From contig JAVJVZ010000030.1 in assembly GCA_040220855.1 (NCBI GenBank), positions 26,156 through 90,155 on the forward strand: a stretch of DNA of 64,000 nt, read 5' to 3'. Position numbers and translations under genes: made by a program. The notes below the pieces were generated by a model. That model was not told the DNA's origin. It saw only the letters and a program-made list of their open reading frames with translations, and did no database searches. Source of the stretch: JACKNG01 sp040220855 (GTDB taxonomy: Bacteria > Pseudomonadota > Gammaproteobacteria > Ga0077536). Below, piece after piece: positions 34,811 through 43,238 of the stretch. Numbering within the stretch: position 1 is the stretch's first letter; each line of letters opens with the position of its first letter.

Positions 34811-36016
34811 ATGTCCACGTTGCCCGAGATCCCCTACGGCGCCTACTGGTCGACACCGTTCTGCAAGTGGCAGACGGATTTCCAGCACCTGCACGCACTG
34901 CGGTTTGCCGCACACGTCGTGCGCGAGGAGTTCGCGCTGCGCGCATGGCCGGCGGCCGGCTTCGACTTCGCCGTGCTCGGCACCACCATCCCGCAGGCGC
35001 AGTGCTTCTACGGCGCGCCCTGGCTGACCCACCTCGCAGGACTCGGCGCCATCTCGGGGCCGACGGTGGCGCAGGCCTGCGCCACCGGGGTACGCGCGAT
35101 CGCGACTGCCATGGGCGAGATCGCGCTCGGCATGGCGGAGTGCGCACTCGTCGTCACTGCCGACCGCACCTCCAACGGGCCGCATCTTTATTATCCCGAG
35201 CCGGCCGCGCCGGGTGGCACGGGGCGCCACGAGAACTGGGTGCTCGACAACTTCGCCTGCGACCCGGCCGGCGGCAACGCGATGATCGAGACGGCGGAAA
35301 ACGTCGCGGCGAAACACGGCATCGACACCGCCGAGCAGCACGAGCTGGTGTTGCTGCGCTATGCGCAGTACCAGGATGCGCTGGCCGACGAGCGCGCCTT
35401 CCAGCGCCGCTACATGCGTCTGCCCTTCACGGTGCCGCGGGCGCGTTTCGACAAGGCGGCGGGGACTGTCGCGGGCGATGTCGGGATCACCCCGACCAAT
35501 GCCGCCGCGCTCGCGGCACTCGCGCCGGTGCGCGCCGGCGGCAGCGTCACTTACGCTGCGCAGACGCACCCGGCCGACGGCAATGCGGCGCTCGTGGTGA
35601 CGACGCCCGCGCGCGCCCGCGAGCTCAGTCGAGATGCCAACGTGCGCGTGCGTCTGCGCGGCATCGGCCAGGCGCGCGTCGCGCAGGCCTGGATGCCCGA
35701 GGCGGTGGTGCCGGCAGCGACCGTCGCGCTCACCAGGGCCGGCCTCGGTTTCGGCGATCTCGCCGCGCTGAAGACCCACAACCCGTTCGCCGTCAATGAC
35801 ATTCTGCTCGCGCGCCGGAGCGGCTTTCCGCTTGCGCGCATGAACAACTACGGCTGCTCGCTGATCTGGGGCCATCCCCAGGCGCCGACCGGTACGCGTG
35901 CGATCATCGAGCTCATCGAGGAACTCGCATTGCGGGGCGGCGGGCATGGTCTCTTCACCGGCTGCGCCGCGGGTGACACCGCAATGGCACTGGTGCTGAC
36001 GGTCGACATCGCGTAG
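34811..36016 (+). CDS. Thiolase-family acyl-CoA acyltransferase
   Basis: A 401-aa thiolase-fold protein. The nucleophile is C90 in SGPTVAQACATGVRA; the C-terminal half has THNPFAVNDI (thiolase NxF-type motif), the His in WGHPQAPTGTRAIIEL and the second Cys in LFTGCAAGDTAMAL. The three catalytic residues are therefore present. Start ATG 34811 follows AGGAG. As the last gene of the operon it most likely cleaves the beta-ketoacyl-CoA made by the ligase into acyl-CoA and acetyl-CoA. The N-terminus lacks the common thiolase VGxxRTP motif, so it belongs to a divergent branch. The gap of 88 bp to the convergent OmpA-like gene is featureless to my reading. Confidence 0.85.
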   Translation: MSTLPEIPYGAYWSTPFCKWQTDFQHLHALRFAAHVVREEFALRAWPAAGFDFAVLGTTIPQAQCFYGAPWLTHLAGLGAISGPTVAQACATGVRAIATAMGEIALGMAECALVVTADRTSNGPHLYYPEPAAPGGTGRHENWVLDNFACDPAGGNAMIETAENVAAKHGIDTAEQHELVLLRYAQYQDALADERAFQRRYMRLPFTVPRARFDKAAGTVAGDVGITPTNAAALAALAPVRAGGSVTYAAQTHPADGNAALVVTTPARARELSRDANVRVRLRGIGQARVAQAWMPEAVVPAATVALTRAGLGFGDLAALKTHNPFAVNDILLARRSGFPLARMNNYGCSLIWGHPQAPTGTRAIIELIEELALRGGGHGLFTGCAAGDTAMALVLTVDIA

Positions 36017-36104
36017 GAGACGGCGACGCGCCGCCGCCCGTCGGGGTTTCCCGGGGCGCGGCCTGCCTTGCCCGCGCGCGCCTCGCCGTGGGCGTAGGCG
36101 GTGC

Positions 36105-37250
36105 TCAGCGACTGGTCAGCTTGAACTCGATGCGCCGGTTGCGCGCGAGCGCGGCGGCGTCGTCGCCGGCATCGATGGGATGATTGGCGCCGAAGCCGGC
36201 GGCGGCAAGGCGGCCCGGTGGAATACCGAAGCGGATCAGTTCGCGCACGATGGCGATCGCGCGCGCCGTCGACAGCTCCCAGTTGGAGGGAAAGCGCTCG
36301 GTGCTGATGGGACGGCGGTCGGTGTGGCCGTCGACCCGCAGGATCCAGTCGATATCGGCCGGGATCTCGTCCATCAGCCGGGCCAGCGTGCCGGCCACGT
36401 GGGCGACCTGGCGGCGTCCGGCCGGGCCGAGTTCGTCGGTTCCGCTGGCGAACAGGAGTTCGGCCGGCAGCACGAAGCGGTCGCCGACCACGCGTACGCC
36501 GGGCGCCTCGGCAAGGGCCTCGCGCAGGCGTCCGAAGAAATCGGAGCGGTAACGCTGCAGCTGCGCGGCCTTCGCCGCGAGCGCGACGTTGAGCTTCTCG
36601 CCGAGCTCGGCGATCTGCAGGTCCTTCTCACGCGCCTCGCGCTCGGCTACCTCGAGCGTCTCGGCGAGCCGGCCGAGCTGGGCGCGCAGCTCGCTCAGCT
36701 GGCGATTGAGATGTTCGATCTGCGCCTGGACGGCGAGGTTGAGCGCGTTCTCCTCGGCGAGTGCCGCACGCACGTCGTCACGCTCGGCGAGCGCCTGTTC
36801 GACATCGCGTTCGAGGCGCGCTTTCAGCGATTCGAGTGCTGCCACGTCGTTTTCGAGCCGTGCCAGCTCGCGCGATTGCGCGTCGAGCTCGTGACCCTGC
36901 TCGGCGATCAGCCCGGCGCGCTCCTCGAGCAGCGCGGCCTGCTCGCCGATGGTCTCCTGTTGCGCAGCCTGGGCTTTCTCGGCCGCAGCGAGACTGGCCG
37001 TGCGCATGGCGAGCAGCTCGGACACGCGCGCATGCTCGACGCGTTGCATGGAGAGCAGGTCGGCGAGCTCGGTGACGCGCGCATTGAGCCGCTCGAGAGC
37101 GCGGTCGCGGCCGAGTATCGCCCCGGTCAGGAACTGCTGGCCGACCGCGGCGACCAGCAGCACGAAGATCACCACCATCAGCAGCGAGGCGACGGCGTCC
37201 ACGAACGCCGGCCACACGTCGAGCGGGCGTCGGCGCCGCGCGAGGTTCAC
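36105..37250 (-). CDS. MotB/OmpA-type peptidoglycan-binding protein with coiled coil
   Basis: A 381-aa inner-membrane protein. One N-terminal membrane helix carries an Asp at its start (WPAFVDAVASLLMVVIFVLLV), as in MotB/ExbD stators. A long coiled coil of about 150-170 residues, rich in Glu/Ala/Leu/Arg, follows. The C-terminal OmpA-like domain binds peptidoglycan: FASGTDELGPAGRRQV, VDGHTDRRPIS, NWELSTARAIAIVREL and RRIEFKLTSR. The ATG overlaps the stop of the MotA-like gene (ATGA). The pair should form a proton-driven stator-like complex. The target machine is unknown. Confidence 0.88.
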   Translation of the reverse strand: MNLARRRRPLDVWPAFVDAVASLLMVVIFVLLVAAVGQQFLTGAILGRDRALERLNARVTELADLLSMQRVEHARVSELLAMRTASLAAAEKAQAAQQETIGEQAALLEERAGLIAEQGHELDAQSRELARLENDVAALESLKARLERDVEQALAERDDVRAALAEENALNLAVQAQIEHLNRQLSELRAQLGRLAETLEVAEREAREKDLQIAELGEKLNVALAAKAAQLQRYRSDFFGRLREALAEAPGVRVVGDRFVLPAELLFASGTDELGPAGRRQVAHVAGTLARLMDEIPADIDWILRVDGHTDRRPISTERFPSNWELSTARAIAIVRELIRFGIPPGRLAAAGFGANHPIDAGDDAAALARNRRIEFKLTSR

Positions 37251-38296
37251 GACTTGCGCACCGCCAGCGCGTTGGCAATGGTCCGGGTCATCAGGCGCAG
37301 CTCGTCACGCAGCTCCTCGCCGATATTGTCGTCGCGCTCGTGGCCGGCGATGCGCGCAATGTGCTGCACGAGTTCCTCCTGCTGTTCCGCAAGCCGCGCG
37401 AAGCGCTCGTTCTGCTCGCCGACGAGGCGATTGAAACGCGTCAGCGTTTCGGCCAGCTCGGCCTGCTGCTGGCGCTGGCGCTCGCGTTCGTGCTCGTCGG
37501 CGCGCGCGGTGCGCTGCATGCGATCGAGTGCGTCGGCGGTTTTCTCGAGCAGTGCCTCGACGTAGGCCGAGGCGCCGCCGAGGGGGGCATCGTCGACGCT
37601 CAAGCCGCTGGACAGGCGCGTGCTGCCGGAGAGCCATTCCTCGAGTTCGTTGACGAAGCGGTTCTGCGCGTGGCCGGCCTGCAGATCGAGAAAACCGAGC
37701 ACGAGCGAACCGGCGAGGCCGAACAGCGAGGACGAGAAGGCCGTGCCCATGCCGGTGAGCGGGCCTTCCAGGTTGGCCTTGAGGTTCTCGAAGATGGCGG
37801 CGCCGTCGGCCCCCTCGACCGCCATGCCGCGGATCACGTTCGCCACTGAGCCGACCGTCGCCATCAGACCCCAGAAAGTGCCGAGCAGGCCGAGGAAGAT
37901 GAGCACACCGATGACGTAGCGCGAGAGGTCGCGCGAGTCCTCGAGGCGCGTGCGGATGGAGTCGAGCAGGGTACGCAGCGAGGTCGCCGACAGCGAGATA
38001 TCGCCGCGCCCGGTCAGCAGCAGGGCCATGGAAGCGAGCAGCCGCGGCTGTGCAATGTGGTCGACGGCCTGCCGGTCGTGGCGCCAGGCCTCGACCCAGG
38101 CGATCTCACGATAGAGTGCGAGGACCTGGCGAAGGTCGACCGCGATGCCGGCGGCGAGCACGCCGAGAATGACGCCGTTGAACCAGGGATTGGCGGCGAA
38201 AGCGCGTGCGAGCGGGTCGGCGATGAAGGTGCAGGCCGCGAGCACGCCGAGCAGGAAGGCGAGCATCCAGAGCAGGCTGCGGGTCGGCTGGGTCAT
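37247..38296 (-). CDS. MotA/TolQ/ExbB-family proton channel protein
   Basis: A 349-aa inner-membrane protein. Hydrophobic segments are at about residues 7-27, 37-57, and two more around 140-165 (YVIGVLIFLGLLGTFWGLMA) and 190-215 (GTAFSSSLFGLAGSLVLGFL), the last two being the MotA_ExbB channel core. The C-terminal ~130 residues form a Gln/Glu/Arg-rich coiled coil. Start ATG 38296 has GAGGAG upstream. It is co-transcribed and coupled with the OmpA-like partner. The architecture recalls ZorA/ZorB of Zorya defence, but no ZorC/D/E-like gene is adjacent, so a housekeeping envelope role is more likely. Confidence 0.85.
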   Translation of the reverse strand: MTQPTRSLLWMLAFLLGVLAACTFIADPLARAFAANPWFNGVILGVLAAGIAVDLRQVLALYREIAWVEAWRHDRQAVDHIAQPRLLASMALLLTGRGDISLSATSLRTLLDSIRTRLEDSRDLSRYVIGVLIFLGLLGTFWGLMATVGSVANVIRGMAVEGADGAAIFENLKANLEGPLTGMGTAFSSSLFGLAGSLVLGFLDLQAGHAQNRFVNELEEWLSGSTRLSSGLSVDDAPLGGASAYVEALLEKTADALDRMQRTARADEHERERQRQQQAELAETLTRFNRLVGEQNERFARLAEQQEELVQHIARIAGHERDDNIGEELRDELRLMTRTIANALAVRKS

Positions 38297-38438
38297 GACG
38301 GCTCCTCGCGCGCGCGGTTGCCGCACAGTATTGCATGACCCGCCCCGGTTGACGGGCGCGGCACGGGGCCGTGGGGCGGCCGGCGTGACCGCCCGCGTCG
38401 GCCGCGCGGCAGTGCCGGCGCGGCCGCTTGCAAGGGGC

Positions 38439-39032
38439 TCAGCCCTGTGCGCTGGCGAAGCGCTGGCCGACCACGTCCCAGTTGATCAGCTGCATGTAGG
38501 CCTCGAGATACTTCGGGCGCAGATTGCGGTAGTCGATGTAGTACGCGTGCTCCCACACGTCGCAGGTCAGCAACGGCGTGGCGGCGGTGGTCAGCGGCGT
38601 GGCGGCGTTGGCGGTGTTGACGATGTCGAGGCCGCCCTTCGGATCGAGCACGAGCCAGGTCCAGCCGGAGCCGAACAGGGTCGCTGCCTGGCCGCTGAAT
38701 TTCTCGACGAAGGCGTCGAAGGAGCCGAACTTGTCGTCGATCGCCTTGCCCAGCGCACCGGCCGGCTTGGCGCCGCCGTTGACGACCAGCGCATCGAAGT
38801 AGAACTCGTGGTTCCAGGCCTGTGCGGCGTTGTTGAAGTAGGGCTTGCCTTCGCCTTCGCGTACCAGGGTGACGAGGTCCTTGCTGTCGAGGTCGCTGCC
38901 CTTGATGGCATCGTTCAGCTTGGTCACGTAGCCCGTGTAGTGTTTGCCGTGGTGATACTCGAGCGTTTCGCGTGAAATGTGCGGCGCCAGTGCGTCGTGG
39001 GCATAGGGCAGGTCTTTCGGGGTCACGGCCAT
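38439..39032 (-). CDS. sodB: Iron-type superoxide dismutase
   Basis: Cytoplasmic Fe/Mn superoxide dismutase, 197 aa. Metal ligands are present in HHGKHYTGYVTKL (His), QAWNHEFYFDAL (His) and DVWEHAYYIDYRN (Asp and His). AQAWNHEFY and GSGWTWLV favour the iron type. Start ATG 39032 has AAGGAG at good spacing. It is a single-gene unit, with about 155 bp of upstream DNA (39033-39187) available for its promoter; no operator was identified there. Confidence 0.95.
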   Translation of the reverse strand: MAVTPKDLPYAHDALAPHISRETLEYHHGKHYTGYVTKLNDAIKGSDLDSKDLVTLVREGEGKPYFNNAAQAWNHEFYFDALVVNGGAKPAGALGKAIDDKFGSFDAFVEKFSGQAATLFGSGWTWLVLDPKGGLDIVNTANAATPLTTAATPLLTCDVWEHAYYIDYRNLRPKYLEAYMQLINWDVVGQRFASAQG

Positions 39033-39187
39033 GTCGTAGCTCCTTGTTGGATGGTGGTCGTCGAGCGACTTCGGGGGATACGCTGGTGCGGCGTGGGCCG
39101 GTTCAGCGGAGGGGTGGCGCGATTATAGTTTCAGATTGGTAGGCTGGAAATTCGCCGCGCCACGCCGGTGCCCGGGAGGGCGGGCGT

Positions 39188-40297
39188 CTACTCGGCCAGC
39201 ACATGCGGAAAACGTCGCACGCCACCGGCGAGGAAGGGGTGGATTGGCGGCGCCTCGCTATACGCGCACAGCAGCCGCGCGATCGATTCGAGGCTGCTCA
39301 GGTGAGTGCGTTCGTAGCCGTGCGTGGCATCGGTGCCGAAGGTGATGAGGGCGTCGCGCACGTCGTGGCCGGCGCGGACTGCCGAGTTGGCGTCGGAGTA
39401 GTAATAGCGAAAGACGTCGATTTGGTGTGGGATCGCGTGATCACGGCACAGCGCGCGCAGCTTGCGCAGCATGTGGTAGTCGAACGGCCCGCTGGTGTCC
39501 TGTGCACACAGCGTCACGCCGGTCTCGCGCGCGTTCTGCCCGGGTGCGACCGGTCCGATGTCGATGCCGACGAACTCGACCACCTCGCGCGACAGCGAGG
39601 AGCCGGCACCGGTGCCGACTTCCTCGGTGATGGTGAAGATGGCCTGGAAATCGATGGCAGGAAGGCGGCCACTCGCGCGGATGTGCTTGAGCGCGGTGAG
39701 CAGCGCCGCGGCGCCGGCCTTGTTATCGAGGTGGCGCGCGCTGATGTAGCCGCTCTCCGAGATCTCCGGGTCGGCGTCGAAAGCGACGAAATCGCCGCTG
39801 CGCAAGCCCAGCGTGACGAGGTCGTTGCGCTCGTGACACGGTTCATTGAGACGCACCTCGACCTGGTTCCACGCGATCGGCAGGGTGTCGACCCGCTCGT
39901 TGAAGGCATGGCCCGAGGCGAGCAGCGGCAGCACCTGGCCGCGGTAGGCGCGTTCGCGGGTGAACACCGTGACCCGCCCGCCCTCGGCAAAGCGGCTCGA
40001 CCAGGTGCCGACCGGGCGCAAGCCGAGGCGTCCGTTGTCCTTGAGCTCGGCAACCACGGCACCAATGGTGTCGATGTGGTTGACCGCGGCGCGCGCGATC
40101 GCGCGCTCGGCGCCCTCGACACGCGCGATGATGGTGCCCCGCCGGGTCAGTGCGTACTCCACGCCGAGGCGCTCGAGCTCGGCGCAGACATAGCGCGACA
40201 GCTCGTTGGTGAAACCGGTCGGGCTCGGGATGGCGAGCATCTCGAGCAGCCGCTCGCGCAGGTAGTCGGTATCGATCGACGGGCGCGCGGGATTCAT
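39188..40297 (-). CDS. NAGGN-system M42 family metallopeptidase, complete metal site
   Basis: A 369-aa di-metal aminopeptidase-like protein of family M42, of the type found in N-acetylglutaminylglutamine amide (NAGGN) osmolyte loci. Predicted metal and catalytic residues are all present: H74 (VNHIDTIG), D191 (RHLDNKAG), E225-E226 (TITEEVGTG), D246 (VGIDIG) and the late His in DATHGYERTH. It overlaps the paralogous peptidase upstream by 4 bp, so both are translationally coupled at the end of the NAGGN operon. It probably trims or turns over the dipeptide osmolyte; the exact role of these peptidases is not established. Confidence 0.88.
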   Translation of the reverse strand: MNPARPSIDTDYLRERLLEMLAIPSPTGFTNELSRYVCAELERLGVEYALTRRGTIIARVEGAERAIARAAVNHIDTIGAVVAELKDNGRLGLRPVGTWSSRFAEGGRVTVFTRERAYRGQVLPLLASGHAFNERVDTLPIAWNQVEVRLNEPCHERNDLVTLGLRSGDFVAFDADPEISESGYISARHLDNKAGAAALLTALKHIRASGRLPAIDFQAIFTITEEVGTGAGSSLSREVVEFVGIDIGPVAPGQNARETGVTLCAQDTSGPFDYHMLRKLRALCRDHAIPHQIDVFRYYYSDANSAVRAGHDVRDALITFGTDATHGYERTHLSSLESIARLLCAYSEAPPIHPFLAGGVRRFPHVLAE

Positions 40298-41484
40298 GCC
40301 TCGCGGTCCCGCTCGGGGCCGCGCGCCGCCCGTTGCTCGAGCACGCTGGCCGGATCGCTCGGCCCGGTACGCCGGCGCGGCAGGCGGCGCGTGTCGATCT
40401 GGTGCGAGAAGCGATCGACCGTGGTCAATTCGGCGTCGCGCGCGAAGGTCGGCGCGCTGGTCGCGTAGGCCTCGAGCATGCGCGCGACGTTGGTCAGGCT
40501 CTCGATATGGGTGCGTTCGACGCTGTGCGAGGCATCGCCGGCATAGGCGATGACCGCGGTGCGCACGTCGTGTCCGGCGACCAGCGCCGCCGCGGCATCG
40601 CTGTGAAAGGCCTGCAGGTATTTCTGCTGCAGCGGGATGTCGCCGGCCACGGCCAGGCGATGCAGGTGCTCGGTGAGGTGGTAGTCGTAGGGGCCGCTGG
40701 CGTCACCGCTGGCGAGCGTGACGCGCTTGAACGGGCTCTTCTCGGTCGGCTTGACCGATTCGAAGTCGACCGTCAGCAGCTCGGACACCTCCGGCAGAAT
40801 GGCGCTGCCCATGCCGCCGCCGGTGGTCTCCGTGACGGTGAACAGCACGTAGGTGTCATGCGTGACCTCGATGCCGTCCTCGACGACGTGGCGCAGCAGC
40901 TCGAGCACGGCGGCGGTTCCGGCCTTGTTGTCGAGATTGCGGGCCACGATATAGCCGTTGTCGAGCACGTCGGGACGGCTGTCGAGCGCGATGAAGTCGC
41001 CGATCTCGACGCCCAGCCGGCGTACGTCGGCGGCGTTGAACACGGCCTCTTCGAGGCGCAGCTCGACGTGTTCCCAGTCGAGCGGTACGCGCTCGACGCC
41101 CTGGTCGCGGGACACCCCCCAGTCCAGCGTCGGCAGCAGGCAGCCGCGGTACGCGCCTCGTTCGCTGAAGAGGGTCACGCGCGCGCCCTCGGCGAATCGA
41201 CTCGACCAGTGCCCGATCGGAGCGACCAGCAGGCGGCCATCGTCGCGGATGTAGCGGACCATGGCACCGATGGTGTCGACGTGTGTGACAATGGCGCGAG
41301 CGGGGCTGCTGTCGCGCCCGGCGAGGCGCGCGCGGATGGTGCCGCGGCGGGTCAGCTCGTAGTCGATGCCGATGTCGTCGAGCACGTTGCCGACGTAGTG
41401 CACGACTTCGTCCGTGAAGCCACAGGGGCTCGGAATGGCGAGCAGCTCGAGCAGGGTCGTGATGAGACGGTCGGGGACGATCAT
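40294..41484 (-). CDS. Second NAGGN-system M42 peptidase paralogue with altered metal site
   Basis: A 396-aa M42-family protein paralogous to the downstream gene. H68 (VTHVDTIG), D185 (RNLDNKAG), E219, D240 and H320 (DASHSVERTH) are kept, but the Glu pair that contains the catalytic base and a zinc ligand is E219-T220 (TVTETTGGG) instead of Glu-Glu. One zinc ligand is thus missing. It also carries a 25-30 residue basic tail (PRRRTGPSD...). The stop overlaps the next gene start. The pair may form a hetero-oligomer with one active and one structural or regulatory chain, which is inference. It begins 9 bp after the synthetase stop. Confidence 0.85.
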   Translation of the reverse strand: MIVPDRLITTLLELLAIPSPCGFTDEVVHYVGNVLDDIGIDYELTRRGTIRARLAGRDSSPARAIVTHVDTIGAMVRYIRDDGRLLVAPIGHWSSRFAEGARVTLFSERGAYRGCLLPTLDWGVSRDQGVERVPLDWEHVELRLEEAVFNAADVRRLGVEIGDFIALDSRPDVLDNGYIVARNLDNKAGTAAVLELLRHVVEDGIEVTHDTYVLFTVTETTGGGMGSAILPEVSELLTVDFESVKPTEKSPFKRVTLASGDASGPYDYHLTEHLHRLAVAGDIPLQQKYLQAFHSDAAAALVAGHDVRTAVIAYAGDASHSVERTHIESLTNVARMLEAYATSAPTFARDAELTTVDRFSHQIDTRRLPRRRTGPSDPASVLEQRAARGPERDREA

Positions 41485-41493
41485 GAACGCTAC

Positions 41494-43203
41494 CTAGAGG
41501 GCGCGACGGCCCTCGCCGTAGGCCGCGTCGCCGCCGCGCGCGTAGACGGCATCGCGGTGCACCGGCTTGACCGACAGCGGGAACAGCAGGTCGATGAAGC
41601 GCTCCGCGGTGGGTTGCGGCTCGTGGTTGGCGAGGCCGACGCGCTCGTTGGCCTCGATGATGACGTAGTCGGGCTGGTCGGGTGCGCGCACCATCAGGTC
41701 GAGCCCGACGACCGGGATGTCGAGGCGGCGCGCCGCGCGCACCGAGGCCTCGACCAGGCGCGGATGCAGGATCGAGGTGACGTCGTTGATGGTACCGCCG
41801 GTATGCAGGTTGGCGGTCTTGCGTACCTCGACGTGCTCGCCGTCGGGAATCACCGAATCGAGCGCGTAGCCGCTGGCGGCGAGACAGCGTTCGGTCTCCG
41901 TGTCGACCGGGATATGGCTCTCGCCGCCGGTGGCGGCGGCACGGCGGCGGCTCTGTTTCTCGATCAGTGTGCGCGCGTCGTGCACGCCGTCGCCGCGTAT
42001 CTGCGCCGGTTTGCGCACCGCGGCGGCGACCACGCGGCCGTTGATGACGACCACGCGCAGGTCCTGCCCCGGGTGACAGGACTCGAGCAGCACGCGTTCG
42101 CTGAAGCCCGCCGCGAGCCCGATGGCGCGCTCGAGCGCGGTCTCGTCCTCGACGCCGACGGTGATGCCCTTGCCTTGCTCGCCAATCGCCGGCTTGACCA
42201 CCACCGCGCCGTGCTCGGCGAGGAAGGCCCGGTTGTCGTCCGCATCGCCGGCGAGCTGGAAAGCCGGTGTGCGCAGGCCCCCTTTGCTCAACCAGCGATG
42301 GGTGACGTACTTGTCCTGGCAGCGGCTCATCGCGATCGCGGTGGTGAGCTCACTCAACGACTCGCGGCACACGATGCTCTTGCCGCCCAGCGAGAGGCGG
42401 AAATAGCCTTCCTCCTCGTCGAGCACGTCGACGGCGATGCCGCGCGTGCGCGCCTCGTCGATGATGATGCGCGCGTAGGGGTTGAGCTTCTCTTCCGGCT
42501 CCGGCCCGATGAAGAGCGTCTCGTTCCAGGCGTTCTTGGTCTTCAGCGCGAACACCTGCACGGTGCGGAAGCCGATCTTGTCGTACAGCGCCTTGGCCTG
42601 GCGGTTGTCGTGGATGACCGAGAGATCCATGAAGGCGCGCCCGGCGCGCTTGAAGTGACTGGCCAGCGCGCGCACCAGCGCTTCGCCCACGCCCGGTACC
42701 AGTGCGCCCGGATCGACCGCCAGGCACCACAGGCTGGAACCGTTCTCGGTATCGTCGAATACCGCGGCGTGGTCGATGCCGGTGACGGTACCGAGCACGA
42801 CACCGCTCTGCTCGTCGACGGCGACGAGGTAGACGATCTTGTCCGACTCGCGCTGGCGCCAGATGAAATTGGCGTCGGAGGGCACCATGTCGCGCTTGAG
42901 ATAGAGATCGTTGAGCGCCTCGGCCTCGGTCTCGTGGCGCAGGCGCCGAATCGCGATGGTCCCTTGCAGGCCGTCGCCGGCAGGGAAATCGGACAGATCG
43001 AGGCGCAGCATGTCGGACGGATCGAGAAACAGCTGCTGCGGTGCATAGGACAGCACCACCTGCGGATTGAGCACGTAGGCCGCGATGTCGCGCTGGCCGG
43101 GGCGCTCGTTGAGCATGTCGCGGGCGACCTCGCCGGGATCGGTGTAGGTCTGGGCGAAGATGATGCGTCCCCAGCCGCAGTAAAGTGAGACCTTGTCATG
43201 CAT
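41494..43203 (-). CDS. N-acetylglutaminylglutamine synthetase (GNAT plus ATP-grasp)
   Basis: A 569-aa bifunctional enzyme for NAGGN synthesis. An N-terminal GNAT acetyltransferase region (about residues 90-250; LAVDPGALVPGVGEALVRAL, MDLSVIHDNRQAKALYDKIGF in part) acetylates glutamine. A C-terminal ATP-grasp ligase (about 280-560; VVVKPAIGEQGKGITVGV, VVVINGRVVAAAVRKPAQ, DYVIIEANERVGL) joins a second glutamine. The start ATG 43203 (MHDKVSLYCGWG) has GAGGAG upstream; a longer frame exists but overlaps the amidotransferase. It sits 35 bp after the amidotransferase and 9 bp before the M42 pair. The product is a compatible solute made under osmotic stress. Confidence 0.92.
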   Translation of the reverse strand: MHDKVSLYCGWGRIIFAQTYTDPGEVARDMLNERPGQRDIAAYVLNPQVVLSYAPQQLFLDPSDMLRLDLSDFPAGDGLQGTIAIRRLRHETEAEALNDLYLKRDMVPSDANFIWRQRESDKIVYLVAVDEQSGVVLGTVTGIDHAAVFDDTENGSSLWCLAVDPGALVPGVGEALVRALASHFKRAGRAFMDLSVIHDNRQAKALYDKIGFRTVQVFALKTKNAWNETLFIGPEPEEKLNPYARIIIDEARTRGIAVDVLDEEEGYFRLSLGGKSIVCRESLSELTTAIAMSRCQDKYVTHRWLSKGGLRTPAFQLAGDADDNRAFLAEHGAVVVKPAIGEQGKGITVGVEDETALERAIGLAAGFSERVLLESCHPGQDLRVVVINGRVVAAAVRKPAQIRGDGVHDARTLIEKQSRRRAAATGGESHIPVDTETERCLAASGYALDSVIPDGEHVEVRKTANLHTGGTINDVTSILHPRLVEASVRAARRLDIPVVGLDLMVRAPDQPDYVIIEANERVGLANHEPQPTAERFIDLLFPLSVKPVHRDAVYARGGDAAYGEGRRAL

Positions 43204-43238
43204 GACGGTTCTCCTCGCGGAAGGTCGACCCCATGTTC

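Noticed and set aside
36105..38296. Zorya anti-phage system (ZorA/ZorB)
   Set aside because: The MotA/OmpA-coiled-coil pair looks right, but no ZorC, ZorD or ZorE-like helicase/nuclease gene is next to it; neighbours are a thiolase and sodB.
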